A stretch of 64,000 nucleotides of DNA from Microvirga terricola. GTDB taxonomy: Bacteria > Pseudomonadota > Alphaproteobacteria > Rhizobiales > Beijerinckiaceae. A model generated the notes under the pieces. It ran no database searches and was not told where the DNA came from. It was given only the letters and a program-made list of their open reading frames with translations. Position 1 is the stretch's first letter. Each line of letters starts with the position of its first letter. Of this stretch, positions 53,513 through 62,457 are shown in pieces. Position numbers and translations under genes: made by a program. The stretch covers positions 1 to 64,000 of the forward strand of contig NZ_JAATJS010000008.1 in the NCBI RefSeq assembly GCF_011777495.1, read 5' to 3'.

Positions 53513-54384
53513 AAGTGGAAACCAGCGGATTGGAGAGTCTGGCGCCGCTACCGCGTTTGTTGGTCGAGCCTATCGTGCGAGCGGCCCTGCTCGAAGATTT
53601 CGGTCGCGCAGGCGATATCACGACGGATGCAGTCATCCCCGCAACGGCAACTCTGCAGGGGGCGATTGTCGCTCGTGAGCCTGGTATCGTGGCAGGCGTC
53701 GACGCCGCAGCCTTGGCCTTCACCTTGGTCGATCCCACGATTGTCGCCGTTGTCGAGCGCCCGGACGGCGCGCGGGTCGGCAAGGGTGAAGCGGTCATCA
53801 GGCTGGAAGGACCGGCCCGCAGCATTCTCTCAGCTGAACGCGTAGCGCTCAATGTGATGTGCCGGATGTCCGGTATCGCGACCGCGACGGCGAAGCTTGT
53901 TGAAGCCGTCAGGCCGCATGGCCATGCTCAGATCGTGTGCACCCGAAAAACCACTCCGAATCTTCGCGCCTTGGAAAAGCACGCCGTTCGCGCCGGAGGC
54001 GGATCAAACCACCGCTTCGGGCTCGATGATGCCGTCCTGATCAAGGACAACCATATTGCGATCGCCGGCAGCGTACGCACGGCTATCGAGAGGGCTCGCG
54101 CCACTGTGGGTCATCTCGTGAAGATCGAGGTCGAAGTCGATACGCTCGACCAACTTGACGAGGCGCTGGCTGTCGGCGTGGATGCGGTCCTGCTCGACAA
54201 TATGGCTCCGGCCATGCTCTCCGAGGGGGTCAAGCGTGTCGGGAAAAGGGCCGTCACCGAAGCATCGGGACGGGTGACCCTCGAAACGGCCCCAAAGATT
54301 GCCGCGACCGGTGTGGACCTGATCTCGACCGGATGGATCACGCATAGTGCGCCGATCCTCGATCTTGGCCTCGATGTTTTCTGA
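53509..54384 (+). CDS. nadC: nicotinate-nucleotide pyrophosphorylase (carboxylating)
   Basis: A 291-residue quinolinate phosphoribosyltransferase, the third step of de novo NAD synthesis. Typical blocks are ALLEDFGRAGDITTDAV, LNVMCRMSGIAT, CTRKTTPNLRALEKHAV with the PRPP/quinolinate-binding Arg and Lys residues, GGGSNHRFGLDDAVLIKDNH and the barrel end VDLISTGWITHSAP. The ATG overlaps the nadB stop (ATGA). No hairpin follows, but the next gene has its own control site. Confidence 0.97.
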   Translation: MKVETSGLESLAPLPRLLVEPIVRAALLEDFGRAGDITTDAVIPATATLQGAIVAREPGIVAGVDAAALAFTLVDPTIVAVVERPDGARVGKGEAVIRLEGPARSILSAERVALNVMCRMSGIATATAKLVEAVRPHGHAQIVCTRKTTPNLRALEKHAVRAGGGSNHRFGLDDAVLIKDNHIAIAGSVRTAIERARATVGHLVKIEVEVDTLDQLDEALAVGVDAVLLDNMAPAMLSEGVKRVGKRAVTEASGRVTLETAPKIAATGVDLISTGWITHSAPILDLGLDVF

Positions 54385-54409
54385 GGCTCATCCCAATCTA
54401 AAAAGGGGC

Positions 54410-54429
54410 TTGACCTTCCCATGTGGGAA
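54410..54429 (+). promoter_or_regulatory. MerR-type (CueR-like) control site before the HMA gene
   Basis: TTGACC followed directly by TTCCCA-TG-TGGGAA resembles CueR/HmrR sites, in which the -35 TTGACC abuts the dyad within a 19-bp spacer. The expected -10 (54435-54440, CACCTT) is poor. The site differs from the CCTATAG-type dyad before zntA. Confidence 0.45.
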
Positions 54430-54470
54430 CACTGCACCTTTGCTGCACTGACCTGAAACGGAGCATTCCC

Positions 54471-54728
54471 ATGTGCAGCAGCCACCAACATTCTCATGAT
54501 CACGCCTCCACCTCGGCGACCGGAGCGGGCCTTTCGGTGCGCGTCGAGGATATGACCTGCGGTCACTGCGCCGGTACGATCAAGAGCGCTATCGAAAGCT
54601 CGATTCCCGGCGCCAAGGTGACCGCGAGTCCTGAAGCTAAACTTGTGTCGGTCGAGGGCGCGTCCGATTTCGCCCAGATCAGCGGCATCATCACCCTCGC
54701 CGGCTACACCCCGACCCCGGCTCACTAA
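54471..54728 (+). CDS. small heavy-metal-associated (HMA) domain protein, CopZ-like
   Basis: An 85-residue metal chaperone-like protein. A His/Ser-rich N-terminus (SHQHSHDH) precedes one HMA fold with the metal pair Cys30 and Cys33 in DMTCGHCAGTIKSAI. The ATG at 54471 follows GGAGC; a GTG at 54423 would add 16 unlikely residues across the control dyad. It stands alone between nadC and a terminator. It may hand metal to the P-type ATPase nearby or bind copper under a separate regulator. Confidence 0.88.
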   Translation: MCSSHQHSHDHASTSATGAGLSVRVEDMTCGHCAGTIKSAIESSIPGAKVTASPEAKLVSVEGASDFAQISGIITLAGYTPTPAH

Positions 54729-54752
54729 AGCGGAAGCGTCACGAAGCTTGAG

Positions 54753-54780
54753 AGGCTGCAGGTCCGCCCTGCAGCCTTTT
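54753..54780 (+). terminator. hairpin terminator between HMA and merR-type genes
   Basis: 10-bp stem AGGCTGCAGG / CCTGCAGCCT with 5-base loop followed by TTT, in the 62-base gap between convergent genes. Confidence 0.82.
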
Positions 54781-54790
54781 CATTTTGGCC

Positions 54791-55231
54791 TCAAGGCCGA
54801 ACCTTGGCGCCTCCGTGGTCGCAGGTGCTATGGTCCGCCAAGACCTCGAAAACTCGGCAATCGGCGATGCTTTTGCCGTCACAGCTCGCGACGATACGCT
54901 CCAGCTCCGCAGCGAGCTCTGTCAGGCGAGCAATCTTCCGGCGGACGGACTCAAGCTGCTGACGGGCAATTTCGTCGGCCTGCTCACACGGGGCCGATGG
55001 ATTCTCGCCCAAGGCAATGAGTTGGCGGATCGCCTCGACGGCGAGGCCAAGCTCCCGCGCGTGCATGATGAAACGCAATCGCTCCACATGCTTGGCGAGA
55101 TAGCGGCGCTGGTTGCCTTCCGTGCGCTCCGGCTCAGGAAGGAGGCCGATTCCCTCGTAAAAGCGGATCGTCTCGACCTTGCATCCGGTCACCGCCGCGA
55201 CATGGCCGATCGAAAAAGTTCGCTCGAGCAT
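54791..55231 (-). CDS. MerR-family metal-responsive regulator, ZntR-like
   Basis: A 146-residue regulator. The N-terminal helix-turn-helix is FSIGHVAAVTGCKVETIRFYEGIGLLP, followed by the long dimer helix. Metal-site cysteines are Cys82 (just before the dimer helix), Cys117, Cys125 and Cys137, matching the spread in ZntR-type Zn/Cd/Pb sensors rather than the two-cysteine loop of CueR. ATG 55231 follows AGAGGAAAG; a longer open frame crosses the promoter of the divergent ATPase. It probably activates that ATPase by reshaping the 19-base spacer promoter at 55243. Confidence 0.9.
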   Translation of the reverse strand: MLERTFSIGHVAAVTGCKVETIRFYEGIGLLPEPERTEGNQRRYLAKHVERLRFIMHARELGLAVEAIRQLIALGENPSAPCEQADEIARQQLESVRRKIARLTELAAELERIVASCDGKSIADCRVFEVLADHSTCDHGGAKVRP

Positions 55232-55242
55232 GGACTTTCCTC

Positions 55243-55273
55243 TTGAACCTATAGTTACTAGAGGAATTAGGTT
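55243..55273 (+). promoter_or_regulatory. MerR/ZntR-type promoter-operator of the P-type ATPase
   Basis: TTGAAC (55243-55248), a 19-base spacer and TAGGTT (55268-55273). The spacer holds the dyad CCTATAG-TTA-CTAGAGG (55248-55264, 6 of 7 symmetric), the classic layout for Pb/Cd/Zn-responsive MerR sites. It starts 11 bases from the regulator ATG, so it can control both directions. Confidence 0.8.
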
Positions 55274-55320
55274 TGCCATCCGATGTCAACCTGCAACCTG
55301 ACGCACTCGTGAGGAATCGG

Positions 55321-57966
55321 ATGAACACCCCTCTCAGCAAAGCTCCTGCACACGACCGCGCTCATGACGCGTGCTGCAGTCACGACCACCCGCACGAGAC
55401 AACTGCCCCGGCCGCCCCTGCATCGATCACGTGGAAGGTGGAAGGCATGGATTGCGGCAGTTGCTCCGCTACGATCCGCAAGGCTCTGGAGCGTCTTCCG
55501 GGCGTCTCCCAGATCGCGCTTTCCGTGACCAACGAGACCTTGACCCTGATTCTGGACGAGGAAAGGACCAAGGCATCCGAGATCGAGAAGCGGGTTGGCA
55601 AGCTTGGCTACAAGCCGACGCGGCTGCAGACCAAGGCGGAAAAGCAAGCCGATCATGCCCTCAGCAGCTGCGGACACGACCATGGGCATGCCCATGGTCA
55701 CGATCATAGTGCGTGCGGGCATGATCATGGCGCGAACGGCCACAGCCATCATGGACACGATGAGACCCCTTCAGCCGATGCGCAGGTCTGGAAAGTCAGC
55801 GGGATGGATTGCGGAAGCTGCGCGGCCACGATCCGTACGACTCTTGAACGCCTGCCCGGCGTCTCGGGGATCAAGGTTTCCATTACGAACGAGACCTTGT
55901 CGCTGGTGCTCGACGAGGCCAAGACACCCGGCACGACGATCGAAAGCCAACTGAAAAACCTCGGCTATCAACCGAACCTGATGCGCGACGCCTCCACTCC
56001 CGCGAACGCATCAACGGTGAAGGCCGCTGAAAAACCCGCACCGCGCTGGTGGGCGACCCGCAAGGGCAAGATCGCCCTGACGTCGGGCCTGCTTGTCGTC
56101 GCGGCCTATGCTGCAAGCGTTGTGGTGCCAGAGGCCTCCCACTGGGTCTTCATTCTCGCAACGGTCATCGCTGCGGCCCCTGTGGCCCGCCGCGCCCTCA
56201 TGGCCGCCATGGCGGGAGCGCCCTTCACGATCCAGATGCTGCTCACCATCGCAGCGGTCGGCGCTCTGTTCATCGGCGCTGCGGAAGAAGCAGCCATCGT
56301 CGTCTTCCTCTTCGCGGTCGGCGAAGTGCTCGAAGGCTTTGCCGCCGACAAGGCCAGAGCAGGCATCAAGGCTCTGGCGGCACTCGTCCCCAAGACGGCC
56401 ATCGTCGAGGAAGCGGGCCAATTGCGCGAGGTTCCCGCGGATAGCCTGCGAGTTGGACAGGTCGTTCTCGTGCGTCCAGGAGACCGCGTGCCGGCTGACG
56501 GCAAGGTGATCGAGGGCACTTCGAGCGTCGATGAATCGCCCATCACGGGCGAGTCCATCCTCAAACTCAAAGAGCCGGGCGCCGATATCTTTTCTGGCTC
56601 CATCAACCACGATGGGGCCATCCGTGTCCGAGTCGAGCGCACGGCACAGGACAACATGATCGCGCGCATCATCGCCTTGGTGGAGGAAGCGCAGGAAGCG
56701 AAGGCTCCGACCGAGCGGCTCATCGATCGCTTCTCGCGCGTCTATATGCCCTTCATCGTCGGGCTCTCGGCTCTTGTGGCGGTTCTCCCTCCCCTGCTGA
56801 TGGGTGGCGATTGGTCGACATGGATCTATCGCGGCCTGTCTCTTCTGCTGATCGGCTGCCCTTGCGCACTCGTCATCTCGGTGCCTGCGGCCATCGCATC
56901 GAGCCTCTCGACAGCAGCCCGCCATGGGCTCCTCCTGAAGGGCGGCGCCATCGTCGAAAGTCTTGCGAAAGCCCAAGTCGTCGCTTTCGACAAGACGGGC
57001 ACTCTCACCCTCGGTCGCCCCTTTGTCACGGACGTCGTTGGTATCGGCGCGACCGAGAGCGAGGTTCTCGCCCTGGCCGGAGCCATCGAACGGGAGTCCA
57101 ACCATCCTCTCGCGCAGGCGGTCGCTGCGCGCGTGGAGAAGGATGGCGTCTCTCTTGCGAGTGCCACGAACGTCCGAGCAATTCCGGGTCGCGGCATGGA
57201 AGGAACGATTGGATCGCAGCCGATCTTTATCGGCGCGCCACGCTTCGCGGCAGAACGGGCCGCCCCCGACACCAACCTGATCCGCCGGTTCGAAGCTCTT
57301 GAGGAAGAAGGCAAGACCGTTGCGCTCGTCGTCAAGGGAGGCACCGTTGCGGGGATCCTGGCTTTCCGCGATGAACCTCGGGCCGATGCGCAAAAGGGCC
57401 TTTCCGATCTCAAGGCGCTTGGCGTCGAGGCTGTCATGCTGACGGGTGACAACGCCAGGACAGGCCAGGCCATCGGACGCGCCCTGGGCATCGGCGTGCG
57501 CGCCGAGATGATGCCGAGCGACAAATCCGATGTCGTCCGTAAAATGGCAGAGAGCCGTCACACGCTGATGGTCGGTGACGGCATCAACGACGCTCCCGCG
57601 CTCGCGGCGGCCCATGTGGGTGTGGCTATGGGCTCCGGTACGGACGTAGCTCTCGAGGCCGCCGATGCAGCACTCCTGCGGAATCGGGTCACCGATCTCG
57701 CCGCGATGATCCGGCTGTCGCGTGCGACCATGGGCAACATCCGCCAGAACATCGCCATCGCACTCGGATTGAAGGCTCTCTTCCTTGTGACGACCGTCAC
57801 GGGAATGACCGGGTTGTGGATGGCAATCATCGCCGATACGGGCGGCACTGTTCTCGTGACCTTGAATGCCCTGCGCCTTCTCGGCTTCTTCGGCTCCTGG
57901 CGCGGGGCGCAAGAGGCGCCGTCGCAGACCAACACTTCGCTTAAGGCCGCCGGACTACGAGCATGA
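55321..57966 (+). CDS. zntA: Zn/Cd/Pb-translocating P-type ATPase (P1B-2, ZntA/CadA type)
   Basis: An 881-residue inner-membrane efflux ATPase. Two N-terminal HMA domains carry CGSC pairs at Cys45/Cys48 and Cys164/Cys167. A His-rich linker of about 28 residues (119-146) lies between them. Eight membrane helices follow, with the transport motif CPC at 513-515 (CPCALVIS, the P1B-2 form), phosphorylation site DKTGT with Asp557, MLTGDN and GDGINDAPAL. The end ADTGGTVLVTLNALRLL has the ZntA-type aspartate. These features argue for Zn/Cd/Pb rather than copper. ATG 55321 follows GAGGAATCGG; the TTG upstream is unlikely. Confidence 0.93.
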   Translation: MNTPLSKAPAHDRAHDACCSHDHPHETTAPAAPASITWKVEGMDCGSCSATIRKALERLPGVSQIALSVTNETLTLILDEERTKASEIEKRVGKLGYKPTRLQTKAEKQADHALSSCGHDHGHAHGHDHSACGHDHGANGHSHHGHDETPSADAQVWKVSGMDCGSCAATIRTTLERLPGVSGIKVSITNETLSLVLDEAKTPGTTIESQLKNLGYQPNLMRDASTPANASTVKAAEKPAPRWWATRKGKIALTSGLLVVAAYAASVVVPEASHWVFILATVIAAAPVARRALMAAMAGAPFTIQMLLTIAAVGALFIGAAEEAAIVVFLFAVGEVLEGFAADKARAGIKALAALVPKTAIVEEAGQLREVPADSLRVGQVVLVRPGDRVPADGKVIEGTSSVDESPITGESILKLKEPGADIFSGSINHDGAIRVRVERTAQDNMIARIIALVEEAQEAKAPTERLIDRFSRVYMPFIVGLSALVAVLPPLLMGGDWSTWIYRGLSLLLIGCPCALVISVPAAIASSLSTAARHGLLLKGGAIVESLAKAQVVAFDKTGTLTLGRPFVTDVVGIGATESEVLALAGAIERESNHPLAQAVAARVEKDGVSLASATNVRAIPGRGMEGTIGSQPIFIGAPRFAAERAAPDTNLIRRFEALEEEGKTVALVVKGGTVAGILAFRDEPRADAQKGLSDLKALGVEAVMLTGDNARTGQAIGRALGIGVRAEMMPSDKSDVVRKMAESRHTLMVGDGINDAPALAAAHVGVAMGSGTDVALEAADAALLRNRVTDLAAMIRLSRATMGNIRQNIAIALGLKALFLVTTVTGMTGLWMAIIADTGGTVLVTLNALRLLGFFGSWRGAQEAPSQTNTSLKAAGLRA

Positions 57967-59145
57967 CTATCTCATATTTCCCGTATGCCCCAGCGAGTAG
58001 CGGCCCGGCTGTGGCCATACGGTGAGGCCATGCGGCGAGCGGCCGACTGGGATGGAGTGCACGGTGCCGGTCTTAGTGTCGATTGCATAGACAACGTCGT
58101 CAAAGCGACCCGAAAGCCAAAGGCGCTCTCCATCCGCGCTGACCTGCCCCATATCGGGACTGCCGCCTCCCGGAATGGGCCAAGTGCTCTCGACTGAGCG
58201 GGTCGCAAAATCGATGACCGACACGCTGCCGGGGCCGTTGCGGAGGCCATTGATGCGATGGGAGCCGCGATTGGTCGCATAAAGCTTGCGCCCATCGCGA
58301 CTCGGATAAAGTCCATGGGTGCCGATTCCTGTCGGAATGAAGCCGATCTCCGACAGTGTTTCGCCGTCGATGACGAAAACACCATCGGCCATCATATCCG
58401 CGACATAGAAAGTCTTTCCGTCGGGCGAGATGCGAATGTCCTGAGGCATCCCTCCTTTCGACAACTTCAAGATCTGAACGGCATCCCCTTTTGAGAAATC
58501 AATTTTTGCAAGGCGGCCGCCAAACTCGCATGTGAAGATGGCATAGCGACCATCGATGGAAAAATCGGCGTGATTGATGCCGGGGCAGTCGCGAACATTC
58601 AGCGAGTGCCGCAAGGCCATTGTCTGCGGATCGCGGAACTCCAACCTCTTGTAGGCCTCGGCGACGATGATCGCGAAGGCACCGTTCGGCGTGAAGTACA
58701 TATTGTAGGCATCGGGAACCGGAATCGGAGAGCCAGGCTTTCCTGTCTGCGGGTCGATTGGCACAAGGCTGCCCCCAGTACGACGCCCTTCACTGCTCTC
58801 CGTCACCCACAAGGTCTTAAGGTCCCAAGAAGGGACGACGTGTTGCGGGCTATGGCCAATTTTAAATCGATTGACGACCTCGAACGACGCGGGATCGATT
58901 ACATAGACATCGCCGGACTTAACATTCGGGACATAGACGAGCGGCTTCAGTCCGTTGAGCGAAGGGTTGATCCGGTCGGCTGACGCCTCGCTGTAGAGGT
59001 TGCTGCGATCAACCGCCGGCGGCATGCCTGTGAAAGCCTCACGTCCCACCTGCGAGGCAGCAGATTCCGCCCGCGACGCCTCACCGGGGCAGAGCGTCAT
59101 AAAGGCAGTGGCGCATCCCCCAATCAAGAAACGGACGCCACGCAT
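57967..59145 (-). CDS. exported YncE/YVTN-type beta-propeller protein
   Basis: A 392-residue protein with a signal peptide at residues 1-26 (core RGVRFLIGGCATAFMTLCPG). Repeated propeller blades follow: VPNVKSGDVYVIDPASFEVV, HSPQHVVPSWDLKTLWVT, ISPDGKTFYVADMMADGVFVID, PSRDGRKLYATNRGSHRI and VSADGERLWLSGRFDDVVYAID. Blades of this YVTN/NHL kind occur in periplasmic proteins of unknown role. ATG 59145 has a GGAGA site. Its stop touches the zntA stop from the other strand. No link to metal export is visible in the sequence. Confidence 0.83.
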   Translation of the reverse strand: MRGVRFLIGGCATAFMTLCPGEASRAESAASQVGREAFTGMPPAVDRSNLYSEASADRINPSLNGLKPLVYVPNVKSGDVYVIDPASFEVVNRFKIGHSPQHVVPSWDLKTLWVTESSEGRRTGGSLVPIDPQTGKPGSPIPVPDAYNMYFTPNGAFAIIVAEAYKRLEFRDPQTMALRHSLNVRDCPGINHADFSIDGRYAIFTCEFGGRLAKIDFSKGDAVQILKLSKGGMPQDIRISPDGKTFYVADMMADGVFVIDGETLSEIGFIPTGIGTHGLYPSRDGRKLYATNRGSHRINGLRNGPGSVSVIDFATRSVESTWPIPGGGSPDMGQVSADGERLWLSGRFDDVVYAIDTKTGTVHSIPVGRSPHGLTVWPQPGRYSLGHTGNMR

Positions 59146-59506
59146 GATCGTCTCCACGGACTCGTCACGTCGATCCGGCCTCTTACGTCATATGCGTGCA
59201 GGCCCTGATCCCATTAAAGCGCTGCGAGCGGCTTTGTTCAGAAAATTCGCCAAGGGCGAAAGCTTGGCTGGAGACGTCTGCGCCTCCAACCCCCACGACA
59301 ATGGACAATGCCTTTACCCCGTTTTCACCACGACATGGCGAATGGCGGTGTAATCCTCAAGCGCATAAGTGCTCAGATTCTTGCCGTGGCAGCCACTTCT
59401 TAGAGTTTAGAACATGCTCATTGGCACTTTCGACTGATTCATGTCGCGAGTCTTGAAGAAATGGCATAGAAAGAGAGGGTCACCTCCTTCTCATGCAGAT
59501 TACCTG
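59146..59506. other. divergent intergenic region
   Basis: This 361-base gap lies between the propeller gene (minus) and the kduD-like gene (plus). No convincing gene or hairpin was found; it presumably holds both promoters. Confidence 0.4.
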
Positions 59507-60262
59507 ATGTCATACGCCTTCGACCTCGGACGCAAAGTCGCCATTGTCACCGGAGCCAACACCGGTATCGGACAAGGGATCGCCCTTGCCCTCGCACAAG
59601 CAGGAGCCAGCGTCGTTGCGGTCGGGCGATCCTCGATGGATGAGACGCGAGAGCTGATCGCGCCGACAAAAGTGCCGTTCAGGGCGGTCGCGGCGGATCT
59701 TTCAAGCCTAGAACCGATTGAAAAGATCCTTGACGCAGCTGAGGATCTTGGACGTGTCGATATCCTCGTCAACAATGCCGGCATCATCCGCCGCGCGGAT
59801 GCGATTGATTTTACGGAACAAGATTGGGACGACGTGATGAGTCTCAATCTCAAGACCACCTTCTTCTTCTGTCAGGCCGCCGCGCGGCGCATGCTGAAGG
59901 ACGGACAAGGTGGAAAGATCATCAACATCGCTTCGCTTCTGTCGTTTCAAGGTGGAATCCGTGTTCCCTCCTACACAGCAAGCAAGAGCGGTGTGGCGGG
60001 ATTGACAAAGCTGCTCGCGAACGAGTGGGCGGCGAAGGGCATCAACGTCAACGCGATCGCGCCGGGCTACATCGTGACCAACAATACTGAAGCCCTGAGG
60101 CAGGATGAGAAGCGAAGTGCCGAAATCCTGTCCCGCATTCCGGCAGGACGCTGGGGCCGCGCGGAGGATATCGGAGGTGCCGCGGTGTTCTTGTCGTCGC
60201 AAGCGGCGAACTACATCCACGGCACCGTCCTTCCCGTCGACGGAGGATGGTTGGCGCGCTAA
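59507..60262 (+). CDS. kduD: KduD-like SDR, 2-deoxy-D-gluconate 3-dehydrogenase / DKI dehydrogenase
   Basis: A 251-residue short-chain dehydrogenase. The NAD motif is TGANTGIGQGIALALAQAG, LVNNAGIIRRADAIDF follows, catalytic Ser is in NIASLLSFQGG, and Tyr-Lys in SYTASKSG. The run SFQGGIRVPSYTASKSGV and the ending LPVDGGWLAR match E. coli KduD closely. KduD acts in pectin and uronate breakdown on 2,5-diketo-3-deoxygluconate. ATG 59507 fits the family length although its ribosome site is weak. The carbohydrate ABC transporter on the other strand may bring in the substrate. Confidence 0.87.
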   Translation: MSYAFDLGRKVAIVTGANTGIGQGIALALAQAGASVVAVGRSSMDETRELIAPTKVPFRAVAADLSSLEPIEKILDAAEDLGRVDILVNNAGIIRRADAIDFTEQDWDDVMSLNLKTTFFFCQAAARRMLKDGQGGKIINIASLLSFQGGIRVPSYTASKSGVAGLTKLLANEWAAKGINVNAIAPGYIVTNNTEALRQDEKRSAEILSRIPAGRWGRAEDIGGAAVFLSSQAANYIHGTVLPVDGGWLAR

Positions 60263-60308
60263 CGGGACCTAGTTGAGCTTTAGGATGGCACGGCAAGCCG
60301 CCCTATTT

Positions 60309-61376
60309 TTAGACGCCACTACGCGGAACAGAGCTTCCCGTCTCATCGAACACGTGGACCTCGCTTGGCAGCGCGATCCCAATCCTGTCGCCAACTGCGA
60401 ACCGACCCTGCCCAGGCGCGGTCAGCGTGAAGCTCGTACCAAGATGCGTCTTGCCGTGAATCACAGTCTCCGCGCCAAGCTGCTCGACAAGGGAGATCTC
60501 AAGCGCCAAGGTCCCGTCGTCAACATCGGCAATGTCGACTTCATGTGGCCGTACGCCGAGCGTAATCGACGCCCCCGGCGCTAGATTGATGTCTGAAACG
60601 GGATGCCGCCGCCCGCCGACATCGAGCCCCGCGGGCGTGACACTCGCCTCGACGAAATTCATGCGAGGCGAGCCTATGAAACCGGCAACAAAGCGATTTG
60701 CAGGCCTATTGTAAAGCTCAAGCGGACTTCCGACCTGCTCAACGCGACCATCGCGCAGAACGACGATGCGATCGGCCAGCGTCATGGCCTCTGTCTGATC
60801 GTGGGTCACGTAGATCATCGTCGCAGCGAGACGCTTGTGAAGCGCCGCGAGCTCGGCCCGCATTACCACGCGCAGCTCCGCATCGAGATTTGACAGCGGT
60901 TCGTCGAGCAGAAAAATTCCGGGTCGCCGAACAATCGCGCGACCGATGGCGACACGCTGGCGTTGGCCTCCGGAAAGTTGGCCGGGCTTGCGATGGAGAA
61001 GCGGCTCAATCAGAAGCATCCGGGCCGCCTCCATGACCCGAGCCTCAATCTCCGCCTTTGGCATGCGGCTGTTCTCAAGGCCGAAAGCGAGATTTTGACG
61101 GACGCTCATATGCGGATAGAGAGCGTAAGACTGGAACACCATCGCGAGGCCACGATCGGCCGCTGACACGTCATTAACAACGCGGCCATCCAACCGGATC
61201 TCGCCGGCATTTGACGCCTCCAATCCCGCAATAATTCGCAGCAGGGTCGACTTTCCGCACCCCGAGGGGCCGACGAACACGACAAACTCGCCGTCTCGAA
61301 CCTCAAGGTCGATGCCGTGCAGCACATTCACGGCCCCGAACTGTTTCGTGATCTGCTGTAAGGAGAGATGACTCAC
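60309..61376 (-). CDS. carbohydrate ABC transporter ATP-binding protein (UgpC/MalK type)
   Basis: A 355-residue ATPase. Walker A GPSGCGKST is at about residues 37-45, signature LSGGQRQRVAIGRAI and Walker B IFLLDEPLSNLDAEL follow. The C-terminal regulatory TOBE-type domain is present (TLGVRPHEVDIAD). Start is GTG 61376. It energises the two permeases upstream in the operon and lies 28 bases after the second. The convergent kduD-like gene ends 46 bases away. Confidence 0.94.
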   Translation of the reverse strand: MSHLSLQQITKQFGAVNVLHGIDLEVRDGEFVVFVGPSGCGKSTLLRIIAGLEASNAGEIRLDGRVVNDVSAADRGLAMVFQSYALYPHMSVRQNLAFGLENSRMPKAEIEARVMEAARMLLIEPLLHRKPGQLSGGQRQRVAIGRAIVRRPGIFLLDEPLSNLDAELRVVMRAELAALHKRLAATMIYVTHDQTEAMTLADRIVVLRDGRVEQVGSPLELYNRPANRFVAGFIGSPRMNFVEASVTPAGLDVGGRRHPVSDINLAPGASITLGVRPHEVDIADVDDGTLALEISLVEQLGAETVIHGKTHLGTSFTLTAPGQGRFAVGDRIGIALPSEVHVFDETGSSVPRSGV

Positions 61377-61404
61377 GGCGCTCTCTTTCCGACTAGGTTG
61401 GGCA

Positions 61405-62457
61405 TCACTTCAGACCTGTACTCGCAATGCCACTGGTGATGTAGCGTTGAAGGAACAGGAATATGGCGGCGACGGGAAGGATCGAGAGAACGGTCATTGC
61501 AAGGACATAGTGCCATTGAACGTTCAACTCTCCAGAGAAGGCATTGAGGCCGACCTGAAGCGTATATTGCTCCTTGCGAGACAAAACGATAAGCGGCCAC
61601 AGAAAGTCATTCCAGCGCCACATGATCGAAAAAATCGCGAGCACTGCGAGAGCCGGCGCCGCGAGCGGCAGCACGATGCGCCAGTAGATCTGCCACTCGG
61701 ACGCCTTGTCCATGCGCGCCGCGTCGATCAATTCGTCCGGAATTGTCAGCATATATTGACGCAGGAGAAAAACGCCAGTCGGCGTTGCCACGGTGGGGAG
61801 GATCACTCCCCAAAGGGTATCAAAGAGGCGCATCTCGTTTACGACGAGATAGAGGGGTACCACGATCACCGACAGGGGCACCATGAGGGTCGCAAGAATG
61901 ATCCCCAGAACCGCCGTACGGCCCTTGAACTCGTATTTGGACAGAGCGAACGCCGCCATGGAGTTGACGATCAGGGTAATGATGGTCGCCATGACCGTTA
62001 CGAAAATCGAGTTCTGGAAGTAGCGCAGAAAATTGAACTGCTGCAGGGGCTCGGTGTAGTTCCCCGTCGCGAGCTTCACCTCCCGCTCCGGGCTACGCTT
62101 ATCTATCGGCACGCGCACGAGTTCGCCCTGATTCGCAGGATCCACCATCTGCGCCATGAGACCGACACGACGCACCTGGGCGAGCACTCGCTCAGTGCCG
62201 TCGTCCTGCTTCACCCGGTAAAGCGGCAGCGGTTTGTCATAGCCCTGGACATTCGCCAAGCGGGCGTCGAGAGGCAACATCGTCGGCGGAAACTCGACCA
62301 GGTTCGCTGGCGTCTTGAACGATGAAAGAGCAAGCCAGACGATGGGGCCGAACATCAGGAACAGGCCTATCGCGAGCCAGAGATAGGACAGGACGTCAGT
62401 CCAGTGCCATCCTTTGCCGCCACGGCGCCGGAGCAAAAAGGTCGATATCGCATTCAT
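61405..62457 (-). CDS. carbohydrate ABC transporter permease (MalG-like) with long periplasmic insert
   Basis: A 350-residue inner-membrane permease, longer than the usual 270-300. After the first helix (SYLWLAIGLFLMFGPIVWLAL) a periplasmic loop of about 110 residues (roughly 50-160) is inserted, then the normal MalG core with NSMAAFALSKYEFKG, the EAA loop ELIDAARMDKASEWQIYWRIVLPLAAPAL and the end LQRYITSGIASTGLK. Long inserts at this site occur in AglG-like permeases. Its ATG overlaps the stop of the MalF-like gene. Confidence 0.92.
   Translation of the reverse strand: MNAISTFLLRRRGGKGWHWTDVLSYLWLAIGLFLMFGPIVWLALSSFKTPANLVEFPPTMLPLDARLANVQGYDKPLPLYRVKQDDGTERVLAQVRRVGLMAQMVDPANQGELVRVPIDKRSPEREVKLATGNYTEPLQQFNFLRYFQNSIFVTVMATIITLIVNSMAAFALSKYEFKGRTAVLGIILATLMVPLSVIVVPLYLVVNEMRLFDTLWGVILPTVATPTGVFLLRQYMLTIPDELIDAARMDKASEWQIYWRIVLPLAAPALAVLAIFSIMWRWNDFLWPLIVLSRKEQYTLQVGLNAFSGELNVQWHYVLAMTVLSILPVAAIFLFLQRYITSGIASTGLK

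Noticed and set aside
56011-57912. Minus-strand open frame of 633 codons opposite zntA
   Set aside because: His/Arg/Asp-rich shadow of the P-type ATPase, with no ribosome site and no motif.
55321-57966. Copper ATPase (CopA) assignment
   Set aside because: The CPC motif is followed by ALVIS and the last helix has the ZntA-type DTGGTVLVT segment; the promoter dyad is also of the Zn/Cd/Pb type.
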